A DNA stretch of 64,000 nucleotides from Thermoanaerobaculum sp. (GTDB taxonomy: Bacteria > Acidobacteriota > Thermoanaerobaculia > Multivoradales > UBA5704), in the NCBI GenBank assembly GCA_021154885.1, contig JAJKHS010000144.1, positions 248,001 to 312,000 of the forward strand, given 5' to 3'. This document shows, in pieces, positions 32,836-41,300 of this stretch (position 1 is the first letter of the stretch; every line of letters starts with the position of its first letter). The notes under the pieces are model-generated. The model saw nothing but the letters and a program-made list of their open reading frames with translations. It ran no database searches and had not been told where the DNA came from. A program made the position numbers and the translations under genes.

Positions 32836-35349
32836 TCAGGGCGTGAGGGTGCGCACCCGCCGCATCAGCAGCAGCTCGGCCTCGTCGGCGGGGAGGGGGT
32901 GGGAGAGGTAGAAGCCCTGGCCGTACTCGCAGCCGAGACCCCGGAGACGCGCCCGCTGCTCCGGGGTCTGGATCCCCTCGGCCACCACCTCCATGCCGAG
33001 CTGGTGGGCGAGGGTGACGATGGCCTTGACGATCGCGAAGTTCCCCTCCGCCTCCTCGATGCGGGAGACGAAGGAGCGGTCGATCTTGAGGACGTCCATG
33101 GGGAAGCGGTGGAGGTAGTTGAGCGAGGAGTAGCCCTTGCCGAAGTCGTCGAGATAGAGCTGCACGCCCATGCCCTTGAGGCGCGAGAAGCGGCCGCTCG
33201 CCGAATCGGCCTGGCGGATGATCACCCCCTCCGTGATCTCCAGCCCGAGACAGGCGGGATCGAGTCCCGAGGTGGCGAGGGCCTCGGCGATCTGGTCGAA
33301 GAGGTCGGCCTGGAAGAACTGCTTGTTCGAGAGGTTGACGGTGAGCTTGAGGTCCCCCATCTCGGGGTGCTTGCGCTGGAGCTCGCGGATCTGCCGGCAC
33401 CCTTCGATCAGGACGAAGCGGCCGATGGGCACGATGAGCCCCGTCTCCTCGGCCACGGAGAGGAACTCGTCCGGCGGCAGCAGGCCCCGCCGCGGATGGT
33501 GCCAGCGCACGAGCGCCTCGAAACCCGTGACCTCGTCCGTGGCGAGGTCCACGAACGGCTGGTAGTGCACCCGGAGCTGGCCCCGCTCGACCGCCCGCCG
33601 CAGGTCGGTCTCCAGTTGCAGGCGGGCCATCACGAAGCGGTGCATCACCCGGTTGAACACCACGTGACAGGCCCGTCCCGAGGTCTTGGCGCGGTACATG
33701 GCCGTGTCGGCGTCGCGCAGCAGGTCCTCCGGCCGCTCGTATTCCGGGGTGTGGACGGCGATGCCGATCGAGGCGGTGATGAAGACCTCGTGGCCGCCCA
33801 GGTTGGTGGGGGTCGAGAGGCGGTCGTGGATGCGGTCGGCCACGCGCACGGCATCGCTGACGTCGCGCCCCCCCTCGAGGAGGATGGCGAACTCGTCGCC
33901 GCCCACCCGGGCGATGGTGTCCGACGGCCGCAGGGCGGCGGCGAGGGCGCCGGAGATCTGGATCAGCAGCTCGTCCCCCACCAGATGGCCGAGGCTGTCG
34001 TTGACGATCTTGAAGCGGTCGAGGTCGAGGAAGAGGACGGCGGTGAGGCGGTCCGGCTCGCGGCGCGAGCGCTCCATCGACTGGCGCAGGCGGTCCATGA
34101 ACAGGGCCCGGTTGGGCAGGCCCGTCAGCTCGTCGTGCAGGGCGTCGTGGAGCAGCTTCTCCTCGGCCCGCTTATGGTCGGTGATGTCGTGGGCGTTGAG
34201 CACGATGCCGGCCACGGCGGGCTGGCCCAGGAGGTTCGAGGCCGTGGATTCGAGGGCCCGCCAGTCGCCGTCGCGGTGGAGGAGGCGGTACTCGAAGGTG
34301 ACGATCTCCCGCGGCTCCTCCACGAGCTGGCGCAGGGCGTTCTCCAGCACCGTCCGGTCCTCGGGGTGGACCAGCTCCGGCAGACTGCGGCCCACGTGCT
34401 CCTCCGGCTCGGAGCCCAGCACCCGGCGGTGCGAGGGGCTCTCGTAGCGCACGATCCCCTGGGCGTCGAGGATGCAGATGAGGTCCGAGGCGTTCTGCAC
34501 CAGGGAGCGGAAGCGCTCCTCGCTCGCCCGCAGCGCCTCCTCGGCCCGGTGGCGGTCGGTGATGTCCTCCAGGGCCCCCTCGTAGCGCAGGATCTCGCCG
34601 TCGTCGCCGCGGAAGGCGCGCACGGTGAAGCGCACCCAGATGACGACGCCGTCGAAGCGGCGCACCCGCGCCTCGAAGCTCTGCGCCGAGGCGGCGGCGG
34701 CGATGGCCTGCTGCCAGCGGCGGCGGTCCTCCGGGTCCTGGTAGAGGTCGCCGACCTTGGTTTCCAGCAGCGACTCCAGGCTGGGGAAGCCCAGGATCTT
34801 CACCAGCGTGCTGTTGGCGTCCAGCATGACCCCCGCCGGAGTGGTGCGGTAGAGGCCCACGGGCACGCCCTCGAACAGGCCGTGGTAGCGCACCTCCGAC
34901 TCGCGCAGGGCGCGCTCCACCTGCTCCTCGTCCCGCTTCTTCTGGGAGACGTCGGTGACGACGGCGAAGGAGCCGAGGAACCGCCCATCGGCGTCGAACA
35001 ACCCGCGGGGGAACAGGGCCGTGGAGAGACGGCCGCCCTCGCGGGTCGTCACCTCCAGCTCGTAGCGCGCGTTCTCCCCCTGGCGGCGGCGGCCGATCTC
35101 CTGTTCATGCCGGGCGCGGTTGGCGTCGTCCAGGAGATCGGCGCACCGCCGCCCCAGGAGCTCCTCGCGCGGGTAGCCCACCATCTCGCAGAACCGGTCG
35201 TTGACGTAGACCAGCCGCCCCTCGGCGTCACCGATCCCCAGCCCCTCGGGGAGGCTGTCGGCGATGAGGCGGAAGATGTCGTCTTTCTCCATGGGCTCCA
35301 TGGGTTTCCGCGCCGGGGAGGCATCGTCCTCCAGCAGAGTTACGGACAT
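32836..35349 (-). CDS. PAS-GGDEF-EAL cyclic-di-GMP protein
   Basis: An 837-residue cytoplasmic protein with three PAS domains (about residues 20-135, 150-270, 280-400), then GGDEF (RVGGDEFAIL, 483-487) and EAL (FEALVRWHH, Glu611; LDDFGKGYSSL further on). Both catalytic signatures are intact, so it could make and degrade cyclic-di-GMP, with PAS domains sensing a small ligand, light or redox state. I start at MSVTLLEDD because a TATAAT lies 44 bases upstream inside the longer frame; MEPMEKDD is another candidate. No transmembrane segments seen. Confidence 0.9.
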   Translation of the reverse strand: MSVTLLEDDASPARKPMEPMEKDDIFRLIADSLPEGLGIGDAEGRLVYVNDRFCEMVGYPREELLGRRCADLLDDANRARHEQEIGRRRQGENARYELEVTTREGGRLSTALFPRGLFDADGRFLGSFAVVTDVSQKKRDEEQVERALRESEVRYHGLFEGVPVGLYRTTPAGVMLDANSTLVKILGFPSLESLLETKVGDLYQDPEDRRRWQQAIAAAASAQSFEARVRRFDGVVIWVRFTVRAFRGDDGEILRYEGALEDITDRHRAEEALRASEERFRSLVQNASDLICILDAQGIVRYESPSHRRVLGSEPEEHVGRSLPELVHPEDRTVLENALRQLVEEPREIVTFEYRLLHRDGDWRALESTASNLLGQPAVAGIVLNAHDITDHKRAEEKLLHDALHDELTGLPNRALFMDRLRQSMERSRREPDRLTAVLFLDLDRFKIVNDSLGHLVGDELLIQISGALAAALRPSDTIARVGGDEFAILLEGGRDVSDAVRVADRIHDRLSTPTNLGGHEVFITASIGIAVHTPEYERPEDLLRDADTAMYRAKTSGRACHVVFNRVMHRFVMARLQLETDLRRAVERGQLRVHYQPFVDLATDEVTGFEALVRWHHPRRGLLPPDEFLSVAEETGLIVPIGRFVLIEGCRQIRELQRKHPEMGDLKLTVNLSNKQFFQADLFDQIAEALATSGLDPACLGLEITEGVIIRQADSASGRFSRLKGMGVQLYLDDFGKGYSSLNYLHRFPMDVLKIDRSFVSRIEEAEGNFAIVKAIVTLAHQLGMEVVAEGIQTPEQRARLRGLGCEYGQGFYLSHPLPADEAELLLMRRVRTLTP

Positions 35350-35392
35350 CGACAAACGGCTCGCGACGACGAAGCTGATCCGGAACCCGTGG

Positions 35393-35398
35393 ATTATA
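35393..35398 (-). promoter_or_regulatory. Consensus -10 element for the GGDEF-EAL gene
   Basis: TATAAT on the minus strand within an AT-richer stretch. The expected transcript start is near 35386, giving a leader of about 37 bases to the ATG at 35349. A clear -35 hexamer is not visible (AGTTTT at the expected place). It supports the shorter start of the gene. Confidence 0.5.
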
Positions 35399-35552
35399 TC
35401 GCGCTCTCCGAGGGAAAAACTCTGTGAGGTTCCTCGCAGGCGGACTGTGAATCTCTTCACAGCGCCTGCGGAAGCGCTGAGTTAGGGTTGGAGCTGGCCG
35501 TGACAACGGCAGGCGGTTGTCCGGGGCCTCCTCCGGGCAGCCGCCTCAAGTC

Positions 35553-35607
35553 CCCGGTCCGGTCCGCGCCAGTCGTGCCCCTCCCTGGCGTGGCCGGACC
35601 GGGTTTT
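35553..35607 (+). terminator. Two-tier hairpin followed by TTTT
   Basis: CCCGGTCCGG (35553-35562) is perfectly inverted at 35594-35603, with an inner stem CGCCAG/CTGGCG (35567-35572 and 35585-35590), and TTTT follows at 35604. It lies in the 212-base gap ahead of the DinB-like gene, not after a plus-strand gene, so it may act as an attenuator or structured leader instead of a simple terminator. Confidence 0.55.
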
Positions 35608-35672
35608 ACCGTGCCGGTGATACCCTCTCCCCGGGCCTGCCGCCCGGCGGCCCCTTTCTGGAGACCTGACCC

Positions 35673-36236
35673 GTGACCGACTCTCCGGCGTCTCTCTATC
35701 TGAAGGACGTGGTCGACCAGTTCCGCAAGCTCAAGGAGCTGGGAGACAAGGCTCTGGCCCAGGTGCGCGACGAGGACCTCTTCGCCACCCTCGACCCCGA
35801 GTCCAACAGTCTGGCGATCCTCATCCAGCACCTGGCCGGGAACCTGCGCTCCCGCTGGACCGACTTCCTCAATTCCGACGGCGAGAAGCCGGACCGCGAC
35901 CGCGACTCCGAGTTCGTGGTGGCCGCGAGCACCACCCGCGCGGAGCTCCTCGCCCGCTGGGAGGAGGGGTGGCGCTGTCTCTTCCAGGCGCTGACCGCCC
36001 TGCACGAGAAGGATCTGCCGCTGACCGTCCTCATCCGCGCCGAGCCCCACAGCGTGATCCGGGCCATCAACCGGCAGCTCACCCACAACGCCTACCACCT
36101 CGGCCAGATCGTCTTCCTGGCCAAGCACTTCGCCTCGGACCACTGGCAGACCCTCTCGGTGCCGCGGGGCGGCAGCGCCGCCTTCAATTCCGCCAAGATG
36201 GGGGCCGCCAGGATGGGCCGTCCGCCTTCGGCATGA
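35673..36236 (+). CDS. DinB-like/DUF1572 protein
   Basis: A 187-residue four-helix-bundle protein. The His triad of DinB-like metal sites is visible: His in ILIQHLAGNL (about 50) and two in LTHNAYHLGQI (about 142 and 146). The family includes thiol transferases and stress-induced proteins of unknown activity; DUF1572 is the closest match by pattern. Start GTG after CTGGAG. It overlaps the exporter gene by four bases (ATGA), so the two are co-translated. Confidence 0.8.
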   Translation: MTDSPASLYLKDVVDQFRKLKELGDKALAQVRDEDLFATLDPESNSLAILIQHLAGNLRSRWTDFLNSDGEKPDRDRDSEFVVAASTTRAELLARWEEGWRCLFQALTALHEKDLPLTVLIRAEPHSVIRAINRQLTHNAYHLGQIVFLAKHFASDHWQTLSVPRGGSAAFNSAKMGAARMGRPPSA

Positions 36237-38062
36237 ACGAGCCGGCGCCGCTTTCCGCATCGTTGCCCGAGGCCCGGCGGCCCATGGTCCGCCTGTTCAC
36301 CTATCTCGCTCCCTACCGCGGCAGGCTGGCGCTCGCCACCGGCGCCAGCGTCGCCAACAAAGTCCTCGACCTCATGCCGCCGCTGCTGGTGGGCTGGGTC
36401 ATCGACTCGCTGCGCGGCAGGCCCCCGGGCTGGATCTCCGCGCTCGCCGGCACCCGCGACCCGTGGCAGATGGCGATGGTGCTGGCCGGCCTCTCGGTCG
36501 TCATCTTCTTTTTCGAGAGCCTCTTCCAGTGGCTGTACCAGGCGGGGTTCATGACCCTTGCCCAGCGGGTGCAGCACGACCTGCGGATGGACGTCTACAA
36601 CCGCATCCAGTCGCGCGAGATCGCCTTCTTCGAGGAGCACCGGCTGGGCGAGATGCTGGCCATGCTCAACGACGACGTCAACCAGCTCGAGCGCTTCCTG
36701 AACACCGGCTTCAACGAATTCGTCCAGCTCGCCGTGCTCTTCGCCTTCGCCTTCGCGGTGATGTTCCCCCTCTCCTGGCAGCTCTCGCTGGTGGCGGTGG
36801 CGCCCGTCCCGCTCATCCTCTGGGGGAGCCTCGTCTACCAGCGCCGCATCGAGCCCCGCTACCGCAAGGTGCGCCAGGGGGTGGGGGGCCTCGCCAGCCG
36901 GCTGGAGAACAACATCGCCGGCATCCACGTCATCAAGAGCTTCACCGCCGAGGAGTTCGAGACCGAGCGGGTGCGCCAGGCGTCGGCGGAGTACCAGCAG
37001 GCCAACTTCGACGCCATCCGCCTGTCGGCGATCTACACCCCCCTCATCCGCATGGCCATCGTGATGGGCTTCGCCGGCGTGCTGCTCATCGGCAGCTACT
37101 GGATCCTCAATGGCAAGGGCAACATCACCGTCGGCGAGCTGGTGCTCTTCGCGATGATGACCGAGCGGCTGCTCTGGCCGCTGACACGCCTCGGCACCAC
37201 GGTCGACGACTACGAGCGGGCGAAGGCCAGCGCCCGCCGCGCCTTCGGCCTGCTGGACACCGCGCCGGCCATCCAGGACCCGGAGCGCCCCGAGCTCCTC
37301 GGTCGGGCCCGCGGCGAGGTGGTCTTCGACCGCGTGCAGTTCCGCTACTCCCGCGGCCGGGCCGATCAGGCGGTACTGAAGGGCGTGAGCTTCCGCATCG
37401 CCCCGGGCGAGACCCTGGGGATCGCCGGCGCCACCGGCGCCGGCAAGTCCACTCTCATCAAGCTCCTCCTCCGCTTCTACGACGTTTCGGGCGGTGCCGT
37501 GCGGATCGACGGCCACGACGTGCGCGCCGTCACTCTGGAGGACCTGCGGCGCAATATCGCCCTGGTGAGCCAGGACGTCTACCTCTTCCACGGCACGATC
37601 CGGGAGAACATCACCTATTCGAGCGGCGCCTCGCTGGAGGAGGTGGTGCGGGCGGCCCGGCTCGCCCAGCTCCACGGCTTCGTGGCCTCCCTCCCTCAAG
37701 GGTACGACACCCTGGTGGGCGAGCGCGGGGTGAAGCTCTCGGGCGGCCAGCGCCAGCGCCTCTCCATCGCCCGCGCCATCGTCAAGGACGCCCCCATCCT
37801 CATCCTCGACGAGGCCACCAGCTCGGTCGACACCGAGACCGAGCGGGCCATCCAGCAGAACCTCGGCACCCTGATCGCCGGCCGCACCGCCCTCATCATC
37901 GCCCACCGCCTCTCCACCATCCGCCACGCCGACCGTATCCTCGTCCTGCGCGACGGCGAAGTGGCCGAGGAGGGGCACCACGACGACCTGGTCGCCAAGG
38001 GCGGCATCTACGCCGATCTGTGGCAGGTGCAGTCGGGGGAGCTGGTGGGAGTGGGGACATGA
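36233..38062 (+). CDS. ABC exporter, fused membrane and ATPase domains (MsbA-like)
   Basis: A 609-residue half-transporter: six-helix type IV exporter domain (about 20-330), then an ATPase with Walker A GATGAGKST, Q-loop (LVSQDVYLF), signature LSGGQRQ, Walker B ILILDEATSSVD and H-loop AHRLS. It should homodimerise and export a lipid, peptide or drug. The start ATG overlaps the stop of the DinB-like gene. The gene is followed by a strong hairpin terminator at 38181. Substrate cannot be deduced; no neighbouring biosynthetic genes give a clue. Confidence 0.92.
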   Translation: MNEPAPLSASLPEARRPMVRLFTYLAPYRGRLALATGASVANKVLDLMPPLLVGWVIDSLRGRPPGWISALAGTRDPWQMAMVLAGLSVVIFFFESLFQWLYQAGFMTLAQRVQHDLRMDVYNRIQSREIAFFEEHRLGEMLAMLNDDVNQLERFLNTGFNEFVQLAVLFAFAFAVMFPLSWQLSLVAVAPVPLILWGSLVYQRRIEPRYRKVRQGVGGLASRLENNIAGIHVIKSFTAEEFETERVRQASAEYQQANFDAIRLSAIYTPLIRMAIVMGFAGVLLIGSYWILNGKGNITVGELVLFAMMTERLLWPLTRLGTTVDDYERAKASARRAFGLLDTAPAIQDPERPELLGRARGEVVFDRVQFRYSRGRADQAVLKGVSFRIAPGETLGIAGATGAGKSTLIKLLLRFYDVSGGAVRIDGHDVRAVTLEDLRRNIALVSQDVYLFHGTIRENITYSSGASLEEVVRAARLAQLHGFVASLPQGYDTLVGERGVKLSGGQRQRLSIARAIVKDAPILILDEATSSVDTETERAIQQNLGTLIAGRTALIIAHRLSTIRHADRILVLRDGEVAEEGHHDDLVAKGGIYADLWQVQSGELVGVGT

Positions 38063-38180
38063 GAAATTTCCGGTGACGGCGGTGTCACGGTCCCGCGACC
38101 TTGCCGCACTCCATAGACAGCTTTGCAATTTCTCTTGAAGTCCTCTGTTGTCGTCCAAAGGCGCTGAAGTTGTACCCGGC

Positions 38181-38220
38181 CCCCGCCGCCGCTCCAACTC
38201 CTGGAGGAGCGGCGGCGGGG
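38181..38220 (+). terminator. Strong 15-bp hairpin terminator
   Basis: CCCCGCCGCCGCTCC (38181-38195), a 10-base loop, then the perfect inverse GGAGCGGCGGCGGGG (38206-38220), followed by TTCCTTCCTC. It lies about 120 bases after the exporter stop and before the topoisomerase-helicase gene. The T-rich tail is imperfect but the stem is very stable. The rest of this 291-base gap shows nothing else recognisable. Confidence 0.7.
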
Positions 38221-38353
38221 TTCCTTCCTCTCCTCGCCAAGCCTCTCCGCATCCTCTAGACTCTGGGAGCTCCGATCCACCTCGCCGCTTCCGGGCGTCG
38301 CGAAGTGCGGTAAAATCGGAGCCGCTCGCCGATACCCTGAGCCTTTGCCGGAC

Positions 38354-41300
38354 ATGCCCTCAGAAACCATCGCCACCATCGCCAGCATCGCGGTCATTGC
38401 AGAGAAGCCCGCCGTCGCCCGGGACATCGCCCGTGTGCTCGGCGCGAGCCAGCGGGGGGAGGGCTTTCTCCAGGGCAACGGCTACGTCGTGACCTGGGCC
38501 ATCGGCCATCTGGTCACCCTCGCCCAGCCCCACGAGATCAATCCGGACTGGCGGCGCTGGCGGCGGGACCTGCTGCCCATGCTCCCCCGCGACTGGCCTC
38601 TCGTCGTCGCCGAGGACACGAAGGAGCAGTTCGAGGCCGTCCGCCGGGTGATCACCGCCCCCGGCGTCGAGCGCATCGTCTGCGCCACGGACGCCGGCCG
38701 CGAGGGCGAGCTGATCTTCCGCTACATCTACGAGGCGGCCGGCTGCTCCAAGCCCGTGCAGCGGCTGTGGATCTCCTCGCTCACCGCCGACGCCATCCGC
38801 CAGGGCTTCCGCAAGCTGCGCGACGGCCACGACTTCGACCCGCTCGCCGACGCCGCCCGCGGCCGCAGCCGGGCCGACTGGCTGGTGGGGATGAACCTCT
38901 CCCGCGCCTACACCCTGGACTTCAACGAGGACCTCTCCGTGGGGCGCGTCCAGACCCCCACGCTCGCCATGCTGGTGGAGCGCGAGCTGGCCATCCGCGC
39001 CTTCGTGCCTGAGGACTACCTGGAGGTTCTGGCCACCTTCTCGCCCGAGGGGACTATCGGGGCCAGGGGAATCGAGGAGGAAGCCCGTCCTTCTTATAAA
39101 GGCACCTGGTTCCGGGGAGACTCACCCCATCCCGAGGCGAAGCGGATCAAGGCGGCGCCGGACGCGAAGCCGGGGTCGGATCTCGAAGAGGCCATGCGGA
39201 TCGTCGGCCGGGCTCGCACCGGCCGGGCGGAGATCGAGTCGATCCGCGCCGAGACCAAGAGGATGCCGCCGCCGCTCCTCTACGACTTGACGGAGCTGCA
39301 GCGCCACGCCAACCGCCTCTACGGCTTCAGCGCCAAGAAGACCCTGGGGCTCGCCCAGACCCTCTACGAGCAGAAGAAGCTCATCAGCTATCCGCGCACG
39401 GACAGCCGCCACCTCTCGACCGACGTCGCCGCCACCCTGAACGAGATCGTGCGCGCCGTCGAGGGTCCCTATCTCAACAAGCTGGCCCCCGGCACCGGCG
39501 AGCGGCCCTTGAGCAAGCGGTTCGTGGACGACTCCAAGGTCACGGACCACCACGCCATCATCCCCACGCCGACCTCGCCCGCGGGCGCCGACCTCCTCGA
39601 CGACGAGCGCAAGGTCTACGACCTCATCTGCCGGCGCCTGCTCTCCGCCTGGCACGACGACCACGTCTGGTCCGTCACCACCGTCATCACCGCCATCAGC
39701 AATCCCCCGCCCTCGGGGATCGGCGAGCCGGCCGTGGACCGCTACCACAGCACCGGCACGCTGGTGGATCAGGTGGGCTGGAAGGTGCTCGATATCGAGA
39801 GGAAGAAGGCGAAGAGAAAGGACGACAAGGACGACAGGGACGACAGGGACAAGAAGAAGGACGACGAGGCCGCCGACCCCGCTCCCGTCGAGGAGAACCA
39901 GGACCTGCCGCCGGGCCTGACCCAGGGCCAGGCGCAGGAGGTGCTGGACGTCCGCGCCGTGGCCAAGCAGACCCGGCCGCCCAAGCGCTTCACCGAGGCG
40001 ACCCTCCTCACCGCCATGGAGACGGCCGGCAAGACCCTGGACGACAAGGAGCTCTCCGACGCGATGAAGGAGTCCGGCCTGGGGACTCCGGCCACCCGGG
40101 CGGAGATCATCGAAACCCTCCTGCGCCGCGAGTACATCGTGCGCACCGGCAAGACCCTGGAGGCGACCGACAAGGGCGTCCGCCTCGTCGAGGTCGTCCA
40201 CCCCCACGTCAAGAGCCCCGCCATGACCGGTCAGTGGGAGGCCCAGCTCCAGCGCATCCAGCGCGGCCAGGGCGATCTCGCGGCGTTCATGAAGGGGATC
40301 GAGGAGTACGTGCGGGAGGTGGTGGGGGGAGGCCTCACCTGCCCGGCCGCCACCCCCCTCCCAAGATCCCTCACCCCTGTCCCCTCTCCCGCCGCACTCC
40401 CCCCGACCGGGAGAGGGGGACCCGGAGGTCGCGGTCTTGCTGGTCTCCCTCTTCTCCCGGTTGGGGGGAGTGCGGTGGGAGAAGAGGGTCGGGGTGATGA
40501 GGGTCTTGGGCGGGCGCGCTCTGAGGCCAGGGTAGCCGCCCCCCGCGCCCACGACCTCCCCACCCTCCTCCGCACCGCCTTCCGCCTCACCGCCTTCCGT
40601 CCCTACCAGGAGGCGGTCTGCAAAGCGGTCGTGGCAGGCAAGGACGTCCTCCTCGTCATGCCCACGGGCGCCGGCAAGTCGCTCTGCTATCAGCTCCCCG
40701 GCCTCGCCCGGGGGGGCACGACGCTGGTCGTCTCGCCGCTGATCGCCCTGATGGAGGATCAGGTGGCCAAGCTCCGGGAGCTGGGCCTCAAGGCCGAGCG
40801 CATCCACTCGGGCCGGGATCGCTCCGCGTCGCGGCAGGTGTGCCTGGATTATCTGGCGGGCAAGCTCGACTACCTCTTCATCGCCCCCGAGCGTCTCTCC
40901 GTCCCCGGCTTTCCCGAGATGCTGGCCAGGCGCACGCCGGCCCTCATCGCGGTCGACGAGGCGCACTGCATCTCCCAGTGGGGGCACGACTTCCGGCCCG
41001 ACTACCGGCTGCTGGGCGGACGCCTGCCGCTGCTCCGGCCGGCGCCGGTCATCGCCCTGACCGCCACCGCCACGCCGCTCGTGCAGGACGACATCGCCGC
41101 CCAGCTCGGCCTCGCCCGCGAGGAGCGCTTCATCCACGGCTTCCGGCGCACCAACATCGCCGTCGAGCCGGTGGAGATGCTCCCCTCGGACCGCGCCGAC
41201 ACCGTCCGCCGCATCCTGGCGGACCCCGAGCGCCGGCCGGCCATCGTCTACGCCCCCACCCGCAAGGAGGCAGACCTCCTCGGCACGCTCCTGCACGACG

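Noticed and set aside
32830-35427. Plus-strand 865-codon frame opposite the GGDEF-EAL gene
   Set aside because: No domains; the minus strand contains intact GGDEF and EAL motifs, so this is a shadow.
36092-38197. Minus-strand 701-codon frame opposite the ABC exporter
   Set aside because: Low-complexity acidic translation without motifs; exporter strand has all ABC signatures.
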